DNA from: CAIXSC01 sp046349935
GTDB lineage: Bacteria > Planctomycetota > Planctomycetia > Pirellulales > Pirellulaceae
Assembly: GCA_046349935.1 (NCBI GenBank)
Contig: JAXMBK010000003.1
Span: forward strand, 186,001 to 250,000
Direction: 5' to 3'
DNA length: 64,000 nt
Below, piece after piece: positions 1 to 9,022 of this stretch (position 1 is its first letter; every line of letters begins with the position of its first letter). A program made the translations under genes and the position numbers. The notes beneath the pieces are model-generated. The model ran no database searches, was not told where the DNA came from, and was given only the letters and a program-made list of their open reading frames with translations.

Positions 1-609
1 CAGGTCGTCGACGTCGACCATGCCGTTCGCCGTGCTCTTGACGGTCACCGTCGAGAATCCGGCCATGCTCGCGCTGGCGGGATTCGTCCCGTGTGCGCTG
101 TCCGGCGCCAGCACTTTCGTCCGCCGTTCGCCGCGACTCCGGAAATAGGCGGCGGCGACCATCAACGCCGTCAATTCTCCATGCGCGCCGGCCGCGGGCT
201 GTAGCGAGACGGCGGGCAACCCCGAGATCTCCGCCAGGAACTCCTGCAAATCGTACAGCAGTTGCAACAGTCCCTGCACGGTCGCATCCGGCTGACAGGG
301 ATGCAAGTCCGCGAACCCCTCGAGCCCCGCCAGCCGCTCGTTGCGTTTCGAGTTGTACTTCATCGTGCACGAACCAAGCGGATAGAAGTGCGTGTCGACC
401 GACATATTCAAGGTCGACAGGTTCGTGAAGTGCCGCACCACGTCGGGTTCCGCCACCTCGGGCAACGGCAACGCCGCGCCCGCGAGCGATTCCGTCGGCA
501 ATAGCTCGCCGACCGCCGGCGCAGGCACATCGCACGCCGGCAATTGCGCCCCGCGACGTCCGGGGCGAGAAAGTTCAAACAACAGTTGCGTTGCAAGCGG
601 GTTGCGCAT
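1..609 (-). CDS. gcvPB: Glycine dehydrogenase (decarboxylating) subunit 2, 3' end missing
   Basis: Second subunit of the split P-protein, the PLP-dependent enzyme that decarboxylates glycine and loads the aminomethyl group on the GcvH lipoyl arm. The 203 visible codons show family motifs: SLSTLNMSVDTHFYPLGS-like text around residues 64-85 and an AHGTNPASA motif near residue 185. The PLP-binding lysine lies beyond the window edge. The ATG at 609 is preceded by AAGGCAG at a usable distance. It follows gcvPA by 30 bases and is the last gene of the gcvT-gcvH-gcvPA-gcvPB operon. Identification is firm; only completeness is unknown. Confidence 0.95.
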   Translation of the reverse strand, partial: MRNPLATQLLFELSRPGRRGAQLPACDVPAPAVGELLPTESLAGAALPLPEVAEPDVVRHFTNLSTLNMSVDTHFYPLGSCTMKYNSKRNERLAGLEGFADLHPCQPDATVQGLLQLLYDLQEFLAEISGLPAVSLQPAAGAHGELTALMVAAAYFRSRGERRTKVLAPDSAHGTNPASASMAGFSTVTVKSTANGMVDVDDL

Positions 610-639
610 TGTATCTGCCTTCGTTCTATCCGCCGACCA

Positions 640-1974
640 TCACCGCAGGCTGGCGGCCCAAGCGTCGATTTCCGCACGCGTCCGTTTTTCGGTCACCGCC
701 GTCAGGAAGCAATCCGCCAACTCGGGATGCCACCGCCCCAGGGGCACGCCCGCCGCAATGCCCTGCTCGGACGCTTGCGTCAGCAATCCCGACACGTCGC
801 CGCGCCGGTCCTGCACGACGAATTCCTTGAACATGGGTCCCGAGAATTTCAGTTGCACGCGCGGATGATCGGCCAGCAATTGCCGAGCATACGCCGCCTT
901 CCGCAGCGACAATTCGGCCGTTTCGCGCATCCCCGCCGGCCCCATGGCCGCCAAATAGATGGCCGCTCGCAAGGCAAACAGCCCCTGATTCGTGCAGATA
1001 TTGCTGGTCGCCTTCTCGCGCCGAATGTGCTGCTCGCGCGTTTGCAGCGTCAGCACCCAACAGCGTTTGCCGTTTCGGTCGACCGTCTGCCCCGCGATCC
1101 GTCCGGGCAAACGCCGCACAAACGGCTCGCGACACGCCATGATCCCCAAGTACGGACCGCCGTACTGCAGCGGCGTTCCCAACGACTGCCCTTCCGCCAC
1201 CGCCACATCGACGCCCAAATCGCCCGGCCGCTTCAAGAGCCCCAAACTGATCGGGTCGAAAGATTGAGCCACTAGTGCGCCTCGCGCGTGCGCCAAGCTC
1301 ACGATCGATTCGACATCCTCCAGCCCGCCGAAAAAGTTCGGATGCTGGATCAAGACGCAGGCCGTCTGATCGTCGATCAGCGACCGCAGTTCCTCGACCG
1401 ACGTCCGGCCCGACGCGGCCGACGCCGTCACTAACTCGGCCCCTAAGTTGGCAAAGTACGTCTCAATAATCTCGCGATACTCGGGATGCACGCTCGCCGT
1501 CGTCACCACGCGGCGTCTCTGCGTGACGCTCATGCACAACAGCACGGCTTCGGCCGCCGCACTTCCACCGTCGTACAAACTGGCGTTCGAAACATCCATC
1601 CCCGTCAACTGGCAGATGAGCGACTGGTATTCGAACATCGCCTGCAAATTGCCCTGACTCACCTCGGGCTGATACGGCGTGTAAGACGTGTAGAACTCGC
1701 TTCGCGACGCCAGGGCGTCCACGACGGCCGGCACGAAGTGATCGTAGGCCCCCGCGCCGAGAAAGCAGGCGCGTTGCCCCGCCGGCACGTTGCGACCGGC
1801 CAGCGACTGCATTTCTTGAGTCAGCTCCAGCTCGCCGGCCGCGGGCGGCAAATTCAGCGGCCGGGCGAGTCGCATTTCCGGAGGAATCGAAGCGAACAAC
1901 GACTCGACCGAGTCGACGCCGATCGACGCCAACATGGCCCGTCGATCGTCGTCCGTACAAAAGAAATAGGCCAT
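640..1974 (-). CDS. gcvPA: Glycine dehydrogenase (decarboxylating) subunit 1
   Basis: First subunit of the two-chain P-protein of the glycine cleavage system; it pairs with GcvPB in the cytoplasm. The protein has 444 residues, normal for the split subunit, starts MAYFFCTDDDRRAML and carries the SLYDGGSAAAEA segment typical of GcvPA. The frame stays open for 18 more codons upstream, but the ATG at 1974 has a GAGGAG element upstream and matches the family N-terminus, so I chose it. It begins 16 bases after the gcvH stop. Confidence 0.95.
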   Translation of the reverse strand: MAYFFCTDDDRRAMLASIGVDSVESLFASIPPEMRLARPLNLPPAAGELELTQEMQSLAGRNVPAGQRACFLGAGAYDHFVPAVVDALASRSEFYTSYTPYQPEVSQGNLQAMFEYQSLICQLTGMDVSNASLYDGGSAAAEAVLLCMSVTQRRRVVTTASVHPEYREIIETYFANLGAELVTASAASGRTSVEELRSLIDDQTACVLIQHPNFFGGLEDVESIVSLAHARGALVAQSFDPISLGLLKRPGDLGVDVAVAEGQSLGTPLQYGGPYLGIMACREPFVRRLPGRIAGQTVDRNGKRCWVLTLQTREQHIRREKATSNICTNQGLFALRAAIYLAAMGPAGMRETAELSLRKAAYARQLLADHPRVQLKFSGPMFKEFVVQDRRGDVSGLLTQASEQGIAAGVPLGRWHPELADCFLTAVTEKRTRAEIDAWAASLR

Positions 1975-1990
1975 CGCTGCCGTTGCTCCT

Positions 1991-2395
1991 CTAGCCGTGC
2001 TCGGCGCATTGCTTCGCGTACGCCGCATGATCCAGCAATTTCGACAACTCCCCTTCGTCGCTCATCCGGACCTTGATCATCCACCCTTCGCCGTAGGGGT
2101 CCGACTTGAGCACCTCCAGGTTGTTCGGCAGCGCCGAATTCACTGCAATCACCTCGCCCGAAACGGGCGCATAAAGCGAACTCACCGCCTTCACCGACTC
2201 CACTTCGCCAAACTCCTGGCCGCTCGCCAGTTGCTTGCCGACCGGCGGCAATTGCATGAAGACCAAGTCGGTCAACTGCTCGACTGCGAACGCCGAAATG
2301 CCAATCGTCGCCACTTTCGCTCCACCTTCGCCGGGCGACTCCGCCACCCACTCGTGCGACTCCGTATACCGCAGATCTTCTGCTTTCACGTCCAC
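1991..2395 (-). CDS. gcvH: Glycine cleavage system H protein
   Basis: Lipoyl carrier that shuttles the aminomethyl intermediate between the P, T and L proteins. The product has 134 residues in one lipoyl domain; the modified lysine is in VESVKAVSS (about residue 69), and the N-terminus has the conserved YTESHEWV. I chose the GTG at 2395 because AGGAAAGG lies just upstream; a second in-frame GTG at 2389 is possible. The longer open frame upstream only runs through gcvT in another frame. The 74-base gap to gcvT contains a 12-base direct repeat (CCTGCGGCGGCT, period 14) that overlaps the gcvT stop codon. Confidence 0.94.
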   Translation of the reverse strand: MDVKAEDLRYTESHEWVAESPGEGGAKVATIGISAFAVEQLTDLVFMQLPPVGKQLASGQEFGEVESVKAVSSLYAPVSGEVIAVNSALPNNLEVLKSDPYGEGWMIKVRMSDEGELSKLLDHAAYAKQCAEHG

Positions 2396-2469
2396 GTTCC
2401 TTTCCTGATTCGTCTGAGACTGGTGAATCGTCGAGTTGCTGCTACCCTGCGGCGGCTGTCCTGCGGCGG

Positions 2470-3561
2470 CTATCGTGGGCGGGAGTAAAACGGCAATTTG
2501 ACCACTTCCGCCGACTCGCGCTGACCGCGGATATCGACCGTCAACTGGGTCCCCGGCTCGGCCAGCGCTTCGTCGACATACGCCATGGCGATCGGCCGAT
2601 CGCAGGTCGGGGAAAACGTCCCGCTCGTCACGACGCCCGCCTCGACGTCGCCGCTCCATACTCGGTACCCTTCGCGCGGGACCCTCTTTCCCGCCAATTG
2701 CAACCCGATGCGGCGGCGCGGGCGGGGTCGAGCGGCGATTTGAGCCAGCGCATCGCGTCCTGCAAACGCCCGCCCCTCCAAGTTGACCGCAAATTCCAAC
2801 CCCGCCGTATACGGATCGATCGACTCGCTCAACTCATGCCCATACAAGGGCATGGCCGCCTCCAGACGCAGCGTGTCGCGGGCCCCCAGGCCGATCGGCG
2901 ACGCCCCCGCCGCGATCAACTGGTCCCAAACCGACGCGGCTAGCGACGCAGGCACGATCAGCTCGCAACCGTCTTCCCCTGTGTAACCCGTGCGACTCAC
3001 CACCGCTTCCACGTCCGAGACCGAGGTGACGACGGCCGTGTAATAGCCCATGCTCTCCAAGTCGGCCGCCGCCAACGGCTGAACGATCGACAACGCATCG
3101 GGGCCTTGCACGGCGATCATCGCGGTCGCGCGCGTCAAGTCGATCATCGAGACCTCGCCGACCACCGCCAAGTGCGGTTCGATCCAACGCACGATCTTCT
3201 CGCGGTTGCTGGCGTTCACCACCAGCTGAAAATACGTCTCGCCGCTGGGCCGTTCCAAGTGATACACCAGAACGTCGTCCAGAATCCCCCCCTCGGCGTT
3301 GGTCATCAGCGAGTAGCGGACGCGTCCCACGGGCATGCCGAGCACGCGGCGCGTGAGGAGCCGATCGAGCAACACGGCGGCGGCGGATCCGTCGAACCGC
3401 AAACGGCCCATGTGCGACACGTCGAAGGCGCCGGCCGCGGTGCGTACGGCCCGATGCTCATCGACGATCGATCCGTATTGCACGGGCATCGACCAACCTG
3501 CGAAGTCGACCATGCGACCGCGGTGAGTCGCATGCCAGTCATGAAGCGGCGTTTGGAGCAT
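2470..3561 (-). CDS. gcvT: Aminomethyltransferase (glycine cleavage T protein)
   Basis: Transfers the methylene carbon from aminomethyl-GcvH to tetrahydrofolate and releases ammonia. The product has about 363 residues and the whole family pattern: GRMVDFAGWSMPVQY near the start, YTGEDGCE in the middle and GTFSPTC near the end. Three in-frame ATGs are available (3582, 3573, 3561). I prefer 3561 because GGGGA precedes it and because the likely -10 box (TACAAT, 3586-3581) would overlap the 3582 start and leave almost no leader for 3573. It is the first gene of the gcv operon and is divergent from the SGNH/amidohydrolase gene. Confidence 0.94.
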   Translation of the reverse strand: MLQTPLHDWHATHRGRMVDFAGWSMPVQYGSIVDEHRAVRTAAGAFDVSHMGRLRFDGSAAAVLLDRLLTRRVLGMPVGRVRYSLMTNAEGGILDDVLVYHLERPSGETYFQLVVNASNREKIVRWIEPHLAVVGEVSMIDLTRATAMIAVQGPDALSIVQPLAAADLESMGYYTAVVTSVSDVEAVVSRTGYTGEDGCELIVPASLAASVWDQLIAAGASPIGLGARDTLRLEAAMPLYGHELSESIDPYTAGLEFAVNLEGRAFAGRDALAQIAARPRPRRRIGLQLAGKRVPREGYRVWSGDVEAGVVTSGTFSPTCDRPIAMAYVDEALAEPGTQLTVDIRGQRESAEVVKLPFYSRPR

Positions 3562-3580
3562 AGAGGTCCCCATCGGCCGC

Positions 3581-3609
3581 ATTGTAGCGGCTGTCGGACG
3601 GCTCGCCAG
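3581..3609 (-). promoter_or_regulatory. Possible gcv operon promoter
   Basis: On the minus strand a TACAAT -10 box (3586-3581) is spaced 17 bases from a weak CTGGCG -35 (3609-3604). Transcription would start about 12 bases before the chosen gcvT ATG. The weak -35 keeps confidence low. Confidence 0.35.
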
Positions 3610-3624
3610 TACGTCCGCCGGGAT

Positions 3625-3641
3625 GGAAAGTACGACTTTCC
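3625..3641. other. Hairpin in the gcvT / SGNH divergent region
   Basis: Perfect 7-base arms GGAAAGT and ACTTTCC around a 3-base loop. It lies upstream of the proposed gcv promoter, between two divergent genes, so it could be an operator. No glycine-riboswitch consensus was recognised nearby. Confidence 0.35.
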
Positions 3642-3707
3642 CGAGTTGCGATCGCCACTGACGATTGTCGATGGATTAACATGGGATTCCTCACCTCGGA
3701 GGTCCTC

Positions 3708-6149
3708 ATGCATCGACGCTCGACCATCCCTTCGCTTCCCCGCGTCCTCTTCTCCGCGACGCGACGTCCGCTCGCTGCCCTTTGGCTGCCGGTTGGTTTG
3801 GCCGTCATGGCGCTGGCCGCCGCGTTCGCCGCACCGCACGGCAAGGCGACGTTATGCGCTCAAGAGTCCGCGGCGCAGCAGCCGACGCCGGCCGCCGACA
3901 AGTGGGAAGAGGCCGTGCAAAAGTTCGAGGCGGCGGATCGCGATCACCCCCCCGTCGGCGGCGGAGTCGTCTTCATCGGCAGCTCCAGCATCGTGCGTTG
4001 GAAGCTCGACGAATCATTTCCCGATCAAGCCTACGTCAATCGCGGCTTCGGCGGCTCGCAGCTCGCCGACTCCGTCCGCTACGCCGATCGCCTGCTCGCA
4101 CCGCACCGCCCGCGCGTCGTCGCCCTCTATGCGGGCGACAACGATTTGGCAAGCGGCAAATCGCCCGCCCAAGTGACTCAAGACTTCCGCGACTTCGTTC
4201 AACGAGTCCACGCACAAAACCCTGCCACGCGCATCGTCTATTTGTCGATCAAAGCCAGCCTTAAACGTTGGTCGCTCGCCGACAAGATTCGCGAAACCAA
4301 CGCCGCCATCGCCCGCCTTGCGGCTCGCGACTCCCGCCTCAGTTATGTCGACCTGTTCACTCCGATGCTCGACGCCGCCGGCCGCCCGCGCGCCGAACTG
4401 CTCGACAAGGATGAACTCCATCTCTCGCCGGCAGGCTACGCCCTCTGGACGAAATGGGTTGGACCGGCGATCGACGCCGCGCGGACCTCGACTCCCGACC
4501 TCATTCTGCACAACGGCCGCATCGCCGCCGTCGACAGGCCGTTTTCGATCAGTCAAGCTCTCGCCCTCCGCGGCGATCGAATCGAGCGCGTGGGGCGGAA
4601 CGACGAGATTCTCGCGCTGCGCGGTCCTGACACCCGCGTGCTCGACTTGCAAGGCAAGCTCGTCATTCCCGGTCTGATCGACTCGCACGTCCATGCGGCG
4701 GACGCCGCGATGCATGAATTCGATCACCCAGTCCCCGACATGGAAACGATCGCCGACGTGCTCGACTACGTGCGCGGGCGAGTGGCCGCCGCGCCCAAAG
4801 GAACTTGGATCTGGGTCAATCAGGTCTTTATCACGCGCCTCCGCGAACAGCGGTTCCCCACCCGCGCCGAACTCGACGCCATCGCTCCCGAACATCCAGT
4901 GGTGTTCTCCACCGGTCCCGACGGCATGGCGAACAGTTTGGCGCTCAAGCTCAGCGGCATCGATCGCGACTTCCAAGTCACCGGCAGCGGCAGCATTGAA
5001 AAAGACCCCGCCACCGGCGAACTCACCGGCATGCTGCGCGGCGGCACGAAGCGATATCTGAAAAGCGTCTCCCCGCCCAGCAAGGCGACGGAAAAGGATC
5101 GCGAAGAACAGTTCCTCAAGCTGCAGCACGACTACCACAGCGTCGGCATCACGGCGGTCGCCGATCGCAACGCCAGCACCGGCGGCATCGCTCGCTATCA
5201 GTCGCTGCTCCAGCAAGACCGACTCACGTTGCGCGTCGCCCTGTCGCACGCCCTCAACGCGGGCGACAGGCCCGAAGCGGCGCGTGCGGCGCTGGCAGCC
5301 ATCGCCCATCACCCGCTCCGCGACGGCGACTTCCGACTGCGCATCGTCGGCGTGAAAACGTTCCTGGACGGCGGCATGCTGACCGGCAGCGCTTCGATGC
5401 GCGAGCCGTGGGGCGTCAGTTCGATCTACGGCATCACCGATCCCGAGTATCGCGGCGTCCGTTTCATCCCCGACGACCGCCTGCTGGATTTGGTCCGCGC
5501 CACCGTGGAGCAAAAACTCCAGTTCACGGCGCACAGCGTCGGCGACGGCGCCATCCACGCTCTGCTCGACGCGTACGCCGAAGTCAACCGCACGACGCCT
5601 ATCCGCGAGACTCGCCCCTGCATCACCCACTGCAATTTCATGAGCAGCGAGGCGGTGGACAAAATGGTGGAGCTGGGAGTCGTCGCCGACATTCAACCCG
5701 CGTGGCTGTACCTCGACTCGCGGACCCTCACGGCGCAGTTCGGCTACGATCGATTGCGATACTTTCAGCCGCTGAAGACGATCTTTGAACGCGGCGCGAT
5801 CGCCGGCGGCGGCTCCGATCACATGCAGAAGATCGGTTCGCTGCGCTCCATCAACCCCTACAACCCGTTCCTGGCGATGTGGGTCGCTCAGACTCGCCGC
5901 GGCAAGTGGTTTGAAGGACAATTGCACCCGGAAGAACGCTTGTCGCGGGCGGAGGCGTTGCGGTTCTACACCATGAACAACGCGTACCTCATGTTCCTCG
6001 ACGACCAACTTGGCTCGCTTGAACCTGGCAAGTTGGCCGACTTCGTGATTCTTGATCGCGACCTCCTCGAATGCCCGATCGACGACGTTCGCTCGACGCA
6101 AGTCGTTTCGACTTACGTGAGCGGCCGTCAGGTCTATCCGGCGCCGTGA
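3708..6149 (+). CDS. Exported SGNH-hydrolase / amidohydrolase (YtcJ-like) fusion protein
   Basis: An 813-residue two-enzyme fusion. A signal-like hydrophobic stretch (about residues 30-50) follows a basic N-terminus. Residues ~75-260 form an SGNH/GDSL-like hydrolase: block I FIGSSSIVRW, block II NRGFGGSQ, block III YAGDNDLASG and block V DELHLSPAGY, so Ser, Gly, Asn and the Asp-His pair are present. Residues ~265-810 form a family-3 amidohydrolase of the YtcJ/formamide-hydrolase type, with PGLIDSHVHA as the metal-binding entry motif and GGGSDHM as the late Asp motif. The start at 3708 has GGAGG six bases upstream; an ATG at 3681 has none. Substrates are unknown; the combination suggests sequential ester and amide (or enamide) hydrolysis outside the cytoplasm. 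Confidence 0.85.
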   Translation: MHRRSTIPSLPRVLFSATRRPLAALWLPVGLAVMALAAAFAAPHGKATLCAQESAAQQPTPAADKWEEAVQKFEAADRDHPPVGGGVVFIGSSSIVRWKLDESFPDQAYVNRGFGGSQLADSVRYADRLLAPHRPRVVALYAGDNDLASGKSPAQVTQDFRDFVQRVHAQNPATRIVYLSIKASLKRWSLADKIRETNAAIARLAARDSRLSYVDLFTPMLDAAGRPRAELLDKDELHLSPAGYALWTKWVGPAIDAARTSTPDLILHNGRIAAVDRPFSISQALALRGDRIERVGRNDEILALRGPDTRVLDLQGKLVIPGLIDSHVHAADAAMHEFDHPVPDMETIADVLDYVRGRVAAAPKGTWIWVNQVFITRLREQRFPTRAELDAIAPEHPVVFSTGPDGMANSLALKLSGIDRDFQVTGSGSIEKDPATGELTGMLRGGTKRYLKSVSPPSKATEKDREEQFLKLQHDYHSVGITAVADRNASTGGIARYQSLLQQDRLTLRVALSHALNAGDRPEAARAALAAIAHHPLRDGDFRLRIVGVKTFLDGGMLTGSASMREPWGVSSIYGITDPEYRGVRFIPDDRLLDLVRATVEQKLQFTAHSVGDGAIHALLDAYAEVNRTTPIRETRPCITHCNFMSSEAVDKMVELGVVADIQPAWLYLDSRTLTAQFGYDRLRYFQPLKTIFERGAIAGGGSDHMQKIGSLRSINPYNPFLAMWVAQTRRGKWFEGQLHPEERLSRAEALRFYTMNNAYLMFLDDQLGSLEPGKLADFVILDRDLLECPIDDVRSTQVVSTYVSGRQVYPAP

Positions 6150-6154
6150 ATGCC

Positions 6155-8926
6155 ATGTCCTCTTCGCCCGTCTCCTCCGCACCGCTTCCGACTCCCGCCC
6201 CGTTCGCCGACGACGAGGTCGCGGCCGAGCGGTCTCGCATCCAGGAGACGATCCAAGCCTTGGGGCCGCGCGCTGCCTTTGAAAAGCTGTCGGCCGAGAA
6301 CGCGGCGGAGTTCCTCTCCAACCGGCTCGACAACGGGCGCGAACTGGCCCGCTTCCGGACGCTCATCCACACCGTCATCGTCGCCGATTGGCTCGAACGG
6401 CAGGCGCACCAATTGGGCTACGACCAACCATTCGCGTTGGCGGCCATCGGCGGCACGGGGCGTTTGGAAATGACGCCCTGCTCGGACACCGACTTCGCCA
6501 TGCTGTACGAAGAGGACGTCGAGGGGAACGACTTTCAAAAGGCGGTCTGGGCACAAACCAACTCGGCCGAGTTCGAGAAACAGTGCGGGTTCTCGATTCG
6601 CCTTCCCGCCTACAACCTGGAACATATGCAGGAACTGGACGACCTGCAGTTGAACGCCTTCCTGGACGCGGCGCCCGCCTACGACCCGCAGGGACTTATT
6701 CCTCGGTTCCGACGACGCATCCAAGAGACCTACGATCCGTTCGCCCACTTCCTGCATGTCTTCCGCTACTGGCGCGACACCGATTCGCGTCTCAAGACGG
6801 GCGGCGCCGAACGGCTGGATCGGTTCGACATCAAGAACGACGGCCTGCGTGCGTTTCTGGCCGGCGTCTGGGCGCTCGCAGGGAGCCAGTTTCAGCACAG
6901 CGAGGAAATCTACCGCCGTCTCCCCGACCCGCGCGACCTGGAAGCATACCACTTCCTGCTGCGCATCCGCGGCTTCGTCCATGTCCGACGCGGTAAGCCG
7001 CAGCCGCCGCTGGGCGACGGCTCGCACCTCGAAGATCGCCTGGCCTTCGACGATTTTCGTTCGTTCGGCGATTTGCTGGGCCCCGACGCGGGCGAAAGAG
7101 AACGCTTTGAATACGCGAACGACGTGCGCCACCGCCTGCTGGCGGCGCGTCGTCGAGTGGAGCTATTCACGCGCCGCATCATCAGCAAGGAATTAGGGAC
7201 GGGCAGGCCGGCGCGTCCCGGCAGCCCCATCGTCCATTTCGTCGGCGGCCTGCGCTACATCGCGGACAACGAACCCGACCTGCGCGGCCCGCTCGGCGCC
7301 GGCGAACGCAGCGAAGCTGCCTTGTCGCTGCTGTTGGCCTCCCAGCGATACAAAGTCGAAATCGATCCGGCCGAACTCGAAGGCGCCTTCCAGAACGCCG
7401 GCGATTGGCTCGAACTCGTCCCGCCGCTAGGCGAACTGTTCTATGAGATGAGCGGCAGTTTGGCGGACAGCCTGGAATTCCTCTCGCAAATCGACGGTGC
7501 GCTCGACCGTCTCTTCCCCGGCTACGGCCGCTTTGAAGTTTCGCTCGATGAACGCGTCATGCTCGAGCGCGCATCGCTCCGCGGCACCTACGTCCGAGAA
7601 AAACTGCATGCCCTCGATCGCTGCCGGATCGTCGACAAGTCGTACTTCGACAATAAGTGGCGAGTGGAACGAGATCGACAGCGAGCCAAGCTGGAACAGA
7701 TTCTGCCAGTCGAAGCGTCGCTGCTCACCACCGACGACTTGGCCGCCATCAAGCTCGCGCTCGTCACCAAACGCCTGCCGTTGACCCCGGAAGATCAGCG
7801 GGACCGTACCAACGAGTCGCTGCCGATGCACGAGCGGTACGCGTCGGGGCTTTCCGACATTCCGCTTGAGCAGTACTACGGACGCTTTCAGGAACGGGCG
7901 AACTTCAAGGCGTCGACGGTGAAGACGGCCGAGTTCTTGGTGCGGAATCGTCGTCTGTTCAAGGAATTGTCGCAGAGCGCCGAGAACACCGACGAGATGG
8001 TGACGCAGGTGGTCGAGCTGTGCCAAACGCCCGAAACGTTGCGCGCTTTGTTCGTGTTCACGTGCGTCGACCGCTTGGTCGGCATCCCCGCCTCCAATGA
8101 CAACCGACTCACGCCCAATGCGTTCGCACAAGAACAGCGCGCCCGGTCATGGCGTCTGCGAGCGGCCGAGCCGACGCGCTGGCTTGCGACGCTCGAAATG
8201 TACATCAAGGCGATGACGCGGTTCTTCCCGAATTTCGTCCCCAACGCCAATCGGTTCATGCAAGAAGCGGGCTACAGTCCGCGAGAGCAACGCGTATTGG
8301 CGGACTTCGGCGACTGCTTCTTCGCCGGGCTCTATGCGCGACACGCGAATTCGTTCGGCTCGCACCTCATGCGATTGGCCGACCACATTACCAACGACCC
8401 GAAAGCGACTTTGCTGCTTGACGGCGGCGCCGTGATCCTAGGCATCGCCGCCCGCGACTTTCGCGGATTGGCGGCCTGCATCGCCGGCGCGCTGTCGGAA
8501 CAAGGGATTCTGCTGCGTCGAGCGAACTTGTTTTCGGCGCGCAATCACGGTCTGGCGCTCGACTTCTTTCAGCTCAATTCGCTGGAACGGGCGATTCCCG
8601 ATACGCTGCCGCAAGCCATCGAGGCGGCGGTGCGCGAACAGCGACATATCGCGCCGGAAGACTCCGAGCGTCTGCCGCCCCTGCGCGGCGTCTTCCAATT
8701 GGACGACACCCCCTCGGGCAATTGCCGCCTGCGGTTCGAAACGACCGACGACGCGCAAGGCCTGCTGCACGCCGTGACGTACAAAGTCTATCGACATCTG
8801 GGCGCCGGCATCCATTCGCTCGACGCCAGCGCCTCGCGCAACACGACCCATATCACGATCTTCCTCAAGCTGCCCGACGACCTGCCGTTGGCCGAAGCGC
8901 AGCGCATCGTCCGCGAAACGTTCTAG
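6155..8926 (+). CDS. glnD: GlnD-like protein-PII uridylyltransferase with degenerate HD region
   Basis: A 923-residue protein with GlnD layout. A nucleotidyltransferase domain carries GGTGRLEMTPCSDTDFAM (about residues 97-114), the Gly-Gly-Ser-Asp-x-Asp signature that transfers UMP to PII. A helical region follows, then two ACT-like domains (about 748-806 and 855-905) that sense glutamine in GlnD. The central part, where GlnD has a His-Asp metal site for UMP removal, aligns by flanking text (LFPGYGRF before; TLRALFVFTCVD after), but I see no HD pair or HxYTVDEH-like motif. Uridylyl removal may therefore be lost (inference). The ATG at 6155 was chosen; a GTG at 6146 overlapping the upstream stop is possible. 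No glnB or glnK gene is nearby. Confidence 0.7.
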   Translation: MSSSPVSSAPLPTPAPFADDEVAAERSRIQETIQALGPRAAFEKLSAENAAEFLSNRLDNGRELARFRTLIHTVIVADWLERQAHQLGYDQPFALAAIGGTGRLEMTPCSDTDFAMLYEEDVEGNDFQKAVWAQTNSAEFEKQCGFSIRLPAYNLEHMQELDDLQLNAFLDAAPAYDPQGLIPRFRRRIQETYDPFAHFLHVFRYWRDTDSRLKTGGAERLDRFDIKNDGLRAFLAGVWALAGSQFQHSEEIYRRLPDPRDLEAYHFLLRIRGFVHVRRGKPQPPLGDGSHLEDRLAFDDFRSFGDLLGPDAGERERFEYANDVRHRLLAARRRVELFTRRIISKELGTGRPARPGSPIVHFVGGLRYIADNEPDLRGPLGAGERSEAALSLLLASQRYKVEIDPAELEGAFQNAGDWLELVPPLGELFYEMSGSLADSLEFLSQIDGALDRLFPGYGRFEVSLDERVMLERASLRGTYVREKLHALDRCRIVDKSYFDNKWRVERDRQRAKLEQILPVEASLLTTDDLAAIKLALVTKRLPLTPEDQRDRTNESLPMHERYASGLSDIPLEQYYGRFQERANFKASTVKTAEFLVRNRRLFKELSQSAENTDEMVTQVVELCQTPETLRALFVFTCVDRLVGIPASNDNRLTPNAFAQEQRARSWRLRAAEPTRWLATLEMYIKAMTRFFPNFVPNANRFMQEAGYSPREQRVLADFGDCFFAGLYARHANSFGSHLMRLADHITNDPKATLLLDGGAVILGIAARDFRGLAACIAGALSEQGILLRRANLFSARNHGLALDFFQLNSLERAIPDTLPQAIEAAVREQRHIAPEDSERLPPLRGVFQLDDTPSGNCRLRFETTDDAQGLLHAVTYKVYRHLGAGIHSLDASASRNTTHITIFLKLPDDLPLAEAQRIVRETF

Positions 8927-9022
8927 TTCTCGCGAGCGCGGCGACGGCGAGCAGGCCGTGCTGCTCGGAATATTCAACGCCGGCTTCGCAAGAACTTCAC
9001 GTGGTTCGCGCTCCCTGTACGC

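Noticed and set aside
2446..2471. Direct repeat CCTGCGGCGGCT (period 14) between gcvT and gcvH
   Set aside because: Two short copies in a GC-rich spacer; probably a chance or replication-slippage duplication, mentioned under gcvH only.
3562..3707. Glycine riboswitch before gcvT
   Set aside because: The leader after the proposed -10 is too short and the conserved glycine-aptamer text was not found on either strand.
4014..6182. Long minus-strand open frame (722 codons) antisense to the SGNH/amidohydrolase gene
   Set aside because: It is antisense to a clear two-domain enzyme, its translation has no recognisable motif and is Arg/Gly/Val-heavy as expected from the high-GC third-position pattern.
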